A DNA stretch of 64,000 nucleotides. Source: Viola odorata. Taxonomy: Eukaryota; Streptophyta; Magnoliopsida; Malpighiales; Violaceae. Below, piece after piece: positions 46,437 to 56,713 of the stretch. Every line of letters begins with the position of its first letter. Positions within the stretch are counted from its first letter, which is position 1. Made by a program: the position numbers and the translations under genes. Below the pieces are notes generated by a model. It saw nothing but the letters and a program-made list of their open reading frames with translations, made no database searches and was not told the origin of the DNA. The DNA lies in contig OY829543.1 of assembly GCA_963691705.1 (NCBI GenBank), forward strand, positions 51,998,564 through 52,062,563, given 5' to 3'.

Positions 46437-47730
46437 CGGAGTGGTTTGCCAAATTATCATCCGCTCTGAAGTTGTTTGGTTTTAAACAGTCCACTGCAGA
46501 TTACTCCTTGTTTTGCTATACTAAAGGGGATGTGTCATTATACGTTCTTGTGTATGTCGACGATCTCCTCATTGCAGGTTCAGGCCATGATGCAGTGCTC
46601 AAATTTAAGGCCTATCTACGTGATTGTTTTCATATGAAGGATCTTGGGGTCCTTAAGTACTTTCTTGGCATTGAGGTGGCTCGAGGTCCCGATGGCTTGT
46701 TTTTTAGTCAAAGAAAGTATGTCTTGGATATCATAAGCGAGGCCGGCTTATTAGGATCCAAGCCTATCTCTACGCCAATGGATCAAAATCATCAATTGGC
46801 TCGGATTGAGGGGGAGTTGTTTTCGAACCTGAAAAGTACAGGCGGCTTGTAGGGCGGTTGGTCTACTTGACGATTACTCGACCTGAGCTCTCCTATTCGG
46901 TTCATGTATTGGCTCAATTTATGTCTTCCCCTATGATCGCCCATTGGGAGGCTGCACTTCGCGTTCTTTGATATCTTAAAGGGTGCCCCGGCCAAGGAAT
47001 TTTGCTACATCGTCAGTGCAACTTGCAGATATATGGCTTTTGTGATAGTGATTGGGCTGCTTGTCCTCTTACACGTCGATCTTTAACTAGTTATTTTGTG
47101 CTTCTTGGGTCTTCTCCGATATCTTGGAAGACAAAGAAACAACCCACAGTTTCACGCTCTTCCGCCGAGGCAGAATATTGTTCCATGGTTACGACTACGT
47201 GCGAGTTAAAATGGTTGAAGTCTATTTTAGTTTGTCTTGGTGTACGCCATGATCGACCTATGCGCCTGTATTGTGATAGTCAGGCAGCTTTACATATTGC
47301 AGCAAATCCAGTCTTCCATGAACGTACGAAACACATTGAGATGGATTGTCATTTTGTTCGAGATGAGCTTAAGGCTGGTACTATTGCTACGTCATACATA
47401 CGAACGGGTGATCAATTGGCAGATATCTTTACAAAGGCTCTTGGCAAATCACAATTTTTGGTCCTTCTTCGCAAGTTAGGCATTCGAAATCTTCATGCTC
47501 CAACTTGAGGGGGAGTATTAGGCCTAGATATTATTAATATTATTCCTAAATATCTTGTTCCATTTATTTAGGAATATATACAGCTGTATAGTTAGTTTAC
47601 GGTTTTGGTAGCTTAGTTTCCTAACTAATCTTAGCTAGCGTTAACCTAGTTTGGTGTATATATAGTGGCAGCAGTCACAAGGAACAAACACAAGAGAACG
47701 ACTCTTCTTTCTCTATTCTCAAATCTAGCA
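46437..47730 (+). mobile_element. Truncated Ty1/copia element with 3' LTR
   Basis: The 5' part is missing: homology starts mid-reverse transcriptase near WFAKLSSALK. The RT active site YVDD, the LKYFLGIEVA block and KPISTPMD are present up to 46852. A one-base frameshift near 46825 and a TGA near 46969 interrupt the next part. RNase H (DSDWAACPLTRRS, SSAEAEY, CDSQAA) and the end of pol run 47002-47508. The polypurine tract GAGGGGGAG (47507-47515) is followed by a 215-bp LTR (47516-47730) that begins TATTAGG, a one-base change from the canonical TG, and ends CTAGCA. A TATATATAG box lies in the LTR. Inactive. Confidence 0.88.
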
Positions 47731-48060
47731 TGAATCAACCCTGTACTATTATGGAATGAAACACCAAAGAAAAGTCTGAAAGTGGTCCAAAAGAAAAATG
47801 ACGATTCATCCACTGAATTTTGACATCTTTACCATCTTGGACAGGTTCTGGTGCCATGTTCATTTCAAGTAGATGGAGAAATTTACACTTGGGTATGCTT
47901 AGATTTAATTCTAGGGGTTTTCCTTATTTGTTAGTACTGCATAACTTATTTCTCAAATTGGGTTGCCAAATACAAAGAAAGGAACAACATGCATTTGTCC
48001 TTGAAATTTAATAATGTGGTGATAATCTTGACGAGGAATTTAACATTTATTAAAATTCTA
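47731..48060. other. Spacer between the copia LTR and MITE 4
   Basis: AT-rich; nothing is recognised. Confidence 0.5.
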
Positions 48061-48320
48061 CTCCCTCCGGTCCCAAAACAATGTCGTTTTAGCTTTTGTT
48101 TTTACTGTTTCGGCACGTATCTTAAAACGGTCGGTAGAATCACTATTTGAGACAATTTTGCCCCTAATTTTTTCTGGGAAGTACGTTAAGGATTAACGTA
48201 CGTTCACAAAAAAATTAGGATTTTTTTGGGGTCAAATTGTACCTCATCCGGCCTCCTCGATATGCGTTCCCTACTGAATATTGGGATGCGAGGAAGACAT
48301 TCTTTTGAGACTGGAGGGAG
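48061..48320. mobile_element. Stowaway-type MITE 4
   Basis: CTCCCTCCGG...CTGGAGGGAG with TA at 48059-48060 and 48321-48322, 260 bp. Its arms are more diverged than in MITE 3, with a GTACGTTAAGGATTAACGTAC centre. Older copy. Confidence 0.9.
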
Positions 48321-48534
48321 TATTGAGTAAGTGGCATTTCGCCTTCAATAAACTAATTGTTTCGTATTTTAAAAATTGACTTTTAAGATTTATGTAGAAG
48401 AATTAAGAAAATAATTGAGTACTGTTTTGATATATAGTGTGAAAATTTGAAAAAGTAAGAGTATTCTATTATTTCTTACTTATTTAGATTCATTACATTG
48501 GTATATATATATATATATAAATAGAAAACTATTT

Positions 48535-49345
48535 ATGTGGGTTATCACAGTTTCAGTGAGGCTTTAGAGGAGGCAAGGACCCAATTAGGCCCAAACTTTT
48601 ATATAGAACCAGAAACAGTAAGGCCATATGCAGAAATAGCCCGAGAAAATCAGAGTCAGACAATAGCAAGATTAGAAAATAAGAACAGACAGTTAGAAGA
48701 ACAGATGGTTCAAATACAACAACAAACAGCTAAACAGATAGCATTCCTTGAACAGACAAAGGAGGAAGCTGAAAGGCAATCCCAAGTAGTAGAAAAGCAA
48801 TTCCAACAGAGTAATACCACCATGAACAGATTGAATACAAAATTACAACAACTAGATCAGTTCATAAAAGATAATAAACCAAAAAATAGAAGCTTTCTAC
48901 AACTTAGAGCCAGGTTATTAGATATGCCAGCACAATTCACCCTAAAAACTCATATTTTAAGAATATTGAGTCCATATATCTTTGAAATACTGCTGGCGCA
49001 TTTTTTAAGCCAAAAGAAAGAACATTCCATTCGAAATGTCCTTCTGGGCATGTAAACGCCGTCCACTGTTTAAACCATTCTTCTAATTTTAGCTGATTGT
49101 AGCCTGATTTTAAATCAAATTTACTAAAAATCTTTTTCTTTTGTATTAACATTATTAGGCTGGCTTTCTGTTCTTCTGTCTTTTGTTCTGTTTGTGCTCG
49201 GGGTTTTATCACCCGTTTCTTCATTTCTGCCTGTATCATTTAAAGAATTTTTCAATATTTCTAGATAATAAATCTGCTAGACTATTATTTTTTCCTTTAA
49301 ACGGTGCTAGAATATTATTTTTTCAATATTTCTATATGTCCCACT
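48535..49345. pseudogene. Endogenous pararetrovirus (Caulimoviridae-like) fragments, rearranged
   Basis: Two oppositely oriented pieces. On the minus strand, 49239-48937 carries reverse-transcriptase motifs of the plant pararetrovirus type (KIFSKFDLKSGY, WTAFTCPEGHFEW, SFGLKNAPAVFQ). Just upstream, at about 49345-49245, lies an RNase H tail-like scrap (SLADLLSRN). On the plus strand, 48535-48930 is an open frame of about 130 codons with strong coiled-coil character (LENKNRQLEEQMVQIQQQ) and a YHSFSEALEEA start, possibly a structural or virion-associated protein of the same virus. Pieces are missing, out of natural order and in mixed orientation, as is usual for integrated plant pararetroviruses. 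No functional viral gene is present. Confidence 0.72.
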
Positions 49346-49418
49346 GGGCGTGCCAGGTTATAAAATTTGCTTTGAACAACTTATTAGTTACTTGAATTTT
49401 TAATCTTATCCATCTAAT

Positions 49419-49490
49419 TTTATTGAATGGTTCATTTTTCTATAACATGACTGGGTTATAGGAAAAATTAAAGGGGTCTATTGATTTGTT
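49419..49490. repeat. Half of a foldback MITE
   Basis: It matches one arm of the foldback element at 56306-56537 (TTTTTAATCT...CCATCTAATTTTATT...ATGACTGG). The other arm is missing. Confidence 0.5.
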
Positions 49491-49690
49491 GCAAGAAATT
49501 ACCAAGAAACTTAACTCGACTAGACTAGAAGCTACTAGAGTTATTCTCTGCTACCTATATATATATGAGAGCAATTCCAGCAATAAATTATGGAAAGAAA
49601 ATAAGTCACTAATTAGGAAGTAAATCAGCCACCAATTAGGAAGTAAATCAAGGCTCATAAGGTAGGTCAGATTAGAATCTTCAACATATA

Positions 49691-50662
49691 GGTAGCGTTT
49701 GGTTCACGGAATGCTATTTTCCCCTCTGTAATCACTCTCCCGGGAGAGTGATACCTGGGAGAGTGATTGAGGGGAATGTCAATTTTTTGTGTTTGGTTGA
49801 AATTTAAGATTCTTGGGAAAGTAACATTATTGTGTTTGTTTTGCATTTAGGAATCCTCAAGGAAAGTAAAAAAAATGACTATTTTATCCTTTTTTTATAT
49901 TTGTGTATTTGTTATATTGTTAGGTATTTTTTGTTATCTTATTAGGTGTCTAATTATTTTTTTCTATATATATTGTGCTACACAGTTTCCTCTAAACACG
50001 TTAAACTTTCTCTCTATTTAATTGTCTATCTTTCAACAATTAAACTATCAAATGAGTTTGTTTTATGACTATGATTTTTTGCAGGTTAAAGAACATGACA
50101 AATGACATAAGCTTCGTATTAGAGTACTTAAAAATTATAGCAAAGTATGACACATATTGTTCTAGCAATGCAAAAAACATAATTGCAACAATAGACAAGT
50201 CTAGGATAGGAATTTCTTGGATGATTTATTCTTGTTTCTAACCGTATTTTCTTCTACATATTATTATTTACATCATTACTATGTATTTTTATGTGATTAT
50301 TATAATTTTGATGTAATTAATATAATTTTGATGTATTTATTATAATTTTTGTGTAATTAATATAATTTGGCGAAGTTTTAGAAAACAAAGAAGGAAGAAG
50401 ATACTTTATTAGGTTAATTTTTTTAATTAATTTTGGACAAATATGTCATTTAACAAAAAAAATTACTTTCTCTGTAGAGGGAATCACTCTCCCCACTCCC
50501 TAACCAAGGAATCACTTTCCCCCATTTTTTGGAAAGTCAAGGTAGTCAAGGAAAGTTGGATTTTAGGGGAGAGTGATTCCTTGTCGCAACCAACGCAATA
50601 AAACTCGGAATCTCAAATTCCCAAGTTATTTTCCTCCCTGATTCCGTCAACCAAACGCTACC
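49691..50662. mobile_element. 972-bp non-autonomous TIR element
   Basis: The ends are GGTAGCGTTTGGTTCACGGAAT and its inverse ATTCCGTCAACCAAACGCTACC (one mismatch), flanked by ATA on both sides. Subterminal GGAATCACTCTCCC words recur in both orientations near each end (49729-49765, 50480-50580). No ORF. It is probably a PIF/Harbinger- or hAT-derived non-autonomous element. Confidence 0.65.
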
Positions 50663-51189
50663 ATAGTATGTGAATGTTATGGAGTATCAATATCTCTTAT
50701 CAATATCCTTTTTTTAGGATCTATCCTTCTTTTTTCTAAAGTAACTAAACGTATGAATTGAATATAAAAGTTCGTCGAGAATATGCTTCCCACGGCAAAT
50801 ATCCGAGATACCAATTAGACACATTTAGTTGAATTACTCAAATTAAAAAAAAAAATTACATGTTGGGATTGATAGATACAGATTGAGTAGTTTTAAAATT
50901 TTAAAAATACTATACACCATACACCTATATAGTTGTGGTATAAACTCAAAGAAATCAGTTCATGTGTAACCATTTTTTACTGGTTGGATGCACGGATCAA
51001 TAAAATATCAAGTGCACATATATTTTCATCAATTAAGAGATGGTTGATTTAATACACGTAGTAAGCTACAAACTCAATGATAACTTAAAGTAATTTATAA
51101 AATAAATTTAAATAAACCTCAACATATACCGATGAGGAGTCTGATACTCTTATCCATTAAATAAGAAGTTAGTTTAATTTTAGCCCTCT

Positions 51190-51336
51190 ATTTCAATAGC
51201 TTTTCAGGCTATATTTTCTGCTACTTCACTGAGCTCATAAAGTATTCTACTGGGTTTAACTACAGATACCCAATACTCAGGAGCTCCTTTTCCCGAACCC
51301 ATACGTGTTTCCATAGGTCTTTACAGTGACGGGTTT
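51190..51336 (-). pseudogene. Nuclear fragment of plastid rpl16
   Basis: Read on the minus strand, one frame gives [25 protein letters not shown] and ENIA, the C-terminal part of plastid ribosomal protein uL16. An upstream KPVTV lies in another frame and a TGA follows ENIA. The plastid type (SPEYW-like, VVKPGRILYE) fits better than the mitochondrial one. It is a decayed plastid-to-nucleus insertion; flanking plastid sequence is not obvious. Confidence 0.72.
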
Positions 51337-51989
51337 AGTATAGAGAAATTAAATGCTATAAACACTTTATCACCAATCTTTAAAACATAAACCTATATCA
51401 AATTCATCCAATAATGCAATCTTCCGGTCGTGGCATTGTCAGCGTCAAAGCCTATCAAATTGGTTTAGATGTGCAAAGGAAATATATAAGATCATATGTT
51501 AACATTTAGCAGAGAAATAACCAAAAAACTCCTAGATAAGATACCAAGCATGTTCTCATAAACTGAAATGATCAATTTGTTCAGATAGAGAACTTAAGAG
51601 CCCGGCAGAAGTGGCCATACTTTTGCAGCCACCAAATGAACTTCTAGAGCTAAAAATATTTTATTCTTTTGCCTTTCTACGAGCAATTTCTTACGAACCT
51701 GCACGAGGAAGGCGGTTGAATCACCTGCGCCTCACATCTTACTGGAAAGAGGATCAACTGAAGGCGTCCATGTCCGGTGGGACTGAGACTCCACTTGATG
51801 TGAAGAGGGTAATCTGCACAAAAGTAGATGGTCCTTAAGATAATGGAATTACCATTGCAATTATGAAACTAAGTTTCTATTTAGGCACTGAATAAAAGCA
51901 TCAGAGTTTTCATTTGTTCACAGAAAATTATTCTCCCTACACCAGAAATTCAACGGAAACACAGTAATCAACATTTTATTAGGGTAATT

Positions 51990-53500
51990 ATGCTCACCGC
52001 TCCCAAAATTGAAATCCATAAATGCTGGTATTCCTCCATTAAAGCGTCTCATCATTTTCATCTGACCAAGAGCTTTGCCTGCTGTCAATACCCGTTAGTG
52101 CATCATAACCACCTCCTGGAAAATAACAATGGTCCTCAACAATCTTCGATAGCTCGTCTATTGCTTTCACTTCTTCAAGACCTCACACTAATACTCAAGA
52201 CATGCAGCTGAAGTTTAAACATTTGACTGATCCCAACCAAATTTACTAACTGAAAAGGCCTTCTTCATGAGCACTTCATCTTTATTACCAACATGAGCAT
52301 ACCTTGAATGAGATGCCGATGAGCCTTTCTTCCATATCTTGCATTAGCACTCCTATTTTCGCATGTTTCCTCATCTGAGAGTAGAGGTTTAGCATTGCCA
52401 TGTAAGGAAGTGGATCATCTACAAACCTCAACTCCCCCCTTCTGCATGTTAGCCTCTACCTTTTCTAAGCTTTTGCTTTTCGTGTTGCATTTATAAAAGA
52501 AACATAAACCTCAAAGGATCTAGAACCATTTGAAATGCTGTTGTTGCATTTGTCTGCTTCTTTTAAACCATGACCTTCTGACATAAAATCAAGCTGAAAT
52601 GCCAAAGTCAGCAGGTGATTGTGCACAGCCCCATTCACTTAGTTGACCTTTCCATTGTGATGTATAATATGAAACAATGGTAGGCAAAGGTTCAGGATAT
52701 TCAAACTAAGGATCATAAATGTCCATAAAAAATATTCAATGAAGTGAATATATTCACACACTTCCCTTTTCATGCAGAAAACAAAGGTTGTCATGACTGC
52801 ATTGCATAATAGTAGGATAACTTAAACTCCTTATCTTCCTACAGATTACCTATACATTGCTCCAAGCATGTTTTCCACATCTAAAACCTAAACCCGAAAT
52901 GTATTCCTCCCAGCCTGGCAACAAGTACTGCTAATGACCTGCAGACCAGCTGGTAAGCGTAAGGCTACTGAATAGTTCTAAATCAAACAAATCCTTAGAT
53001 GCCTTCAAATTGCTTCAAAAAAGAAATTCTAGCAATTTACAATTCACAAATAGAAATAGGGAAACATCATGCAAACAAGATTAGTGTGTGAAAAAATGAG
53101 CAGGATGCAGGTTAAACTTTTCCTGCTACCCTTACACAAAAGGCCAACAAACCCTCTATCCAAAAGAAACAACTTAAAGCACAAATCACTACCACAATTT
53201 CTAAATAAACCTCAAATCTCCCTAGTAGCCCAAGAATCAAACTTTGGTTCTGAAACTATTGACCTGGATATGGGAGTGTGGTCAAAGAGACCAAATTCAC
53301 GAAGTCACTTGATTAACTTTTTCAGTTCAGGATATTTAATGTCTTTGCCTCCTAGGAGGCATTGCTCGATAACTGAAGTGGCAGCAACTTTCATATCTCC
53401 TGCATGCCTTCCAAGTCCTAATCAAAGAGTCCACTGGAGTTGAAGAATAAGCAGTGTCTGCAGAATAGAAGAGTCTGAAGAGAGCTCATTAAATTAAACC
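51990..53500 (-). pseudogene. PPR pseudogene, paralogue of the 54352-56184 gene
   Basis: Minus-strand segments align by eye with the neighbouring intact PPR gene. Near 53330-53430 there is VIEQCLLGGKDIKYPELKKLIK against VLEQWLEEGKRIKPSDLVIF. Near 52480-52610 there is LDFMSEGHGLKEADK against LDLVSKVHGIEKAEM. Near 52300-52430 there is LPYMAMLNLYSQMRKH against LPYNVMLSLYSQMGKH. Near 52200 there is ACLEY. Stops, frameshifts and deletions separate these. The segment 53330-53430 belongs to the first exon and the others to the second, so it was probably a genomic, not retroposed, tandem copy. Confidence 0.75.
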
Positions 53501-54351
53501 ACTTGAACCCTTTACAACTCTCTTGACGTAGACTTCGGCATGATCATCGGAGAAGATTTATTAAGGCGGTGATTCTAGAGAAATTGCAGTGGTTTAGCAG
53601 TGACTTGGGAGAAAAGGTTAAATGTTAGAGTAGGGTTTAAGGGTTTAACTTTTGGGTGTCTCTCTGCTAAGGGTTTCGAAATTTAAACTTGGCTAGTTTG
53701 CTAACAGTCCTTTAAAAATCAAGTTTTTGGGTCAAGAACAAGGCTGAAGTCAAAAAATTAGTCTAACAAGGTTCAAAAGTAATCTGTGTTGCCACAAGAA
53801 ATGTTAAATCGATAGAAATTTTATGTTCTCCCAGTATATTGAAACTACAACTTTCTACGTAACGAAAAAGAAAAGTATACATTACAAATAATTAAAATAA
53901 TGAGGATTCAAAAACCAAACCAAAACCACAAGAAGTTCTTTATTTTCCTATCATTAGGGCTTAAAGCTTTCGAGTGTCGAGTATCAACTAAATAGTATTG
54001 TCTGATCTAAGATTGTCTCCTTGTTTCAAATATTAACTAATTTACTTATATGTACCACAAAAAAAAACTAATATACTTACCAAATTAGTAGTTTAGTGGT
54101 GATCTGCAATCCATGAAAGAAAACTCACAACCTTCATTTCTTCAGGGCCGAACTCCATTTTTGTAGCATAACTAACGCATGAATGGGTGATAATAATAAT
54201 TAAAAAAAGAAGAAGGAAACTTCAACCCAACCATTGGGGTACTGTATTGTCAATCTCAGTTAGAAGGTAGCATGCAAAGCTAGAGAATCATTGCAGTAAA
54301 AATTCTACCTTTCTTTGCCAATACAATGAGATAGAGCTACCTGTCAATGCA
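53501..54351. other. Spacer between PPR pseudogene and PPR gene
   Basis: Probably the promoter side of the pseudogene and the 3' flank of the PPR gene. No other gene is seen. Confidence 0.5.
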
Positions 54352-56184
54352 TCAAAACCAGGTACCCATATCTTTGTCCTCTGAAACTTGAGATACTTCT
54401 CCATTAAAATCCTCATCCCCTTCTACCTCTATGGTGCTCTGACTTGCATTCTCAGTAGCTTCTTTTAATCTTTTCCAAAAATTGTCAAAAGGAGAACAAT
54501 AATCCCTTAGTTTCTTCACCAGCTCTTCTGCCGCTTCCACATCTCCCTGACTTTTCAAGTATTCAAGACATGCAGCAAAAGTATAAACACTCGGGTTCCA
54601 TCCATACTTGCCTTTTGATATTGCTTTCTCCATTGCTTCAACAGCCTTAGCCATCTGACCACCATTATGATAACCAGTTGCCAAACGATCCAATGAACTT
54701 GGTTCAAGCTCCATCCCACTCTCAAGAAGCTCCAGTACAAATGATTCAGCTTTTTCCCAAAGACCCTTTTTGCCGTATGCACTGATCATAACATTTGGTA
54801 TTCGAATGTCAAGTAGTATCTTTCCCGATGCCCACTCCTCCCAAACCCTCTCTGCTCCATCAATGTCCTCCAATTTGATCAATGAGTTTATGATACATAA
54901 ATAGCCAGTATTGAAGAACATCCCAGTGTTCTTGTACAATTCCCATACACGATACACCTCACCTTTATTCCCAACAGCTGCATATGAAGTGATGAGAATT
55001 TCATAAGCTGCCCTTCTTGAGTTAGCCTTGATTAAATACTCAGATGTCTTCAACGCTTTTATAGCTTTATCAATTAAACAAGCATTTAAGTAGCCATTTG
55101 CTGCAATAACATAGGTATGCCAGTCAATGGTGATCACGGGATCTACTTCCATCTTCATTAGAAGTTTTTCCATCTTCTCAACATTTGAAATCACTGCATA
55201 TGCATTCAACAGGATGTTAAAAGTGAACACATCACAGTCAATGTTGTTTGCTTCCATCTCTTTCGTTAGCATCTCCATTTTCTCATGTTTTCCCATCTGA
55301 GAATAGAGGCTTAACATTACATTGTAAGGAAGTGCGTTTTTCATAAAACCCAACTCCCTCATTTCTTCCATGATAGCCTCAGCTCTCTCCAAACACTTAA
55401 CATGCGCATAGCAGTTTAGCATGGCACCATAAACCTTGAAGTTTCTGGAATGGTCAGGGATGTTATTAAAATACATCTCTGCTTTCTCTATGCCATGAAC
55501 TTTAGACACCAAATCGAGATGAACTGCAAGGTCTGCAGGTGATCGGACGAAGCCTCTTTCCTTATGCTCATTCACCCATTCTGATATCTGACATAAAAAT
55601 GGGACGTTGAAGATTCAATACGTAGGAATAGAGGATTATGAAATCATATTTCAATGACAAGGGCTAAATGATTCTGAATCAATTGAATAATCTTCCCACA
55701 AATTGGTTAGCATGTAGATTTCCAATCACTAATCCTCTACTAACAACACACTGCATTTTACTTCATGTGGGTGTTCAATTTCCGATCAGATTACAACTAA
55801 AGCATTGGTAACTAGAAACCCAACTAAGGAAATGGATATTTCTAATGCAAAAAACAGAAGTCAAATAAGGGATGGGAATGTAGAAACCTGTAGTGCGTGG
55901 CGATAGCGGCGATACTTGCGAAGCTGCTTGATGAAGATGACGAGATCAGAGGGCTTAATTCGTTTGCCTTCTTCAAGCCATTGCTCGAGAACTGGAATGA
56001 TGGAGCGGTGAGGATTTCCTGCCCTCCAAATCCGACGGGACAAAGTGTCGGTTGGAGCCGAAGAGTAAGAGTAAGAAGAGGTGCTTGCATTTGTAGTAGA
56101 GAAGAAGAGAACCCTTAAAGCTTTAGAAATGGCGTGAGCATTAAGTGGGCATAGGCGTGGGTTTGATTGCAGAGAGAGCTTCAT
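54352..56184 (-). CDS. P-class pentatricopeptide repeat protein, mitochondrial (At2g20710-like)
   Basis: Two exons (56184-55888, 55587-54352) join in phase 0 to 510 residues. The start is the first true ATG; 27 in-frame codons before it begin with TTG. Residues 1-60 are Ser/Arg-rich with FFSTTNAS and suit a mitochondrial presequence. The conserved entry SRRIWRAGNP...VLEQW and LRKYRRYRHALQ|ISEWV is typical of the small At2g20710/At4g21705-like group. About ten 35-residue PPR motifs follow (for example YNVMLSLYSQMGKHEKMEMLTKEM). An acidic tail ends the protein; no E, DYW or SMR domain is present. Such proteins bind organelle RNA; the target is unknown. The nearby degraded copy at 51990-53500 shows local duplication. 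Confidence 0.92.
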
Positions 56185-56305
56185 TTCGGAAACAACCAGA
56201 CGTCGCAGTAGGGTTGAAATTGAGGGGAGCCTCTCTCTTTGGATTCGCACTATAAATACTTCCAAACTTTAGTCTTCAACGTTCCGGCTCTTTTCGATCC
56301 GCCTC

Positions 56306-56537
56306 CTCTAATTTTTCCTTGAATATAATCAGTCATGCTAGATGAATCTGAACCGTCTAATTTTAAAATTGAACGGATGAGATTAAAAATTCAAGTCATT
56401 AATGAGTTGATCAGTCAATAAAATTCAACAAGTGATCAACTCATTAATTATTTGAATTTTTAATCTAATTCGTCCAATTTTATTTAACGGTTCAAATTTT
56501 TCTAATATGACTGGTTATGTTGAGGAGAAAATTAGAG
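56306..56537. mobile_element. Foldback MITE upstream of the PPR gene
   Basis: Two arms of about 105-110 bp meet at AATGAGTTGATCA...TGATCAACTCATT with a loop of about 21 bp. Outer ends are CTCTAATTTTTCC and its inverse GAAAATTAGAG. It lies about 120 bp upstream of the PPR start, probably in its promoter. A half copy is at 49419-49490. Confidence 0.75.
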
Positions 56538-56713
56538 AAGCTCAATCCCTTTTCTCCACATATTAAAACATATCAAATTTTAATTCGTTATTAAATTTTT
56601 CGTTTGAAATCTTAACGGTACATTAAAAATAATTTTTATACTTTCATACTTTATCTTTAACCCAAATTTAAGTCGCTTTTTTTCCAATAAACTAATAGTA
56701 CTATATTAATGAT

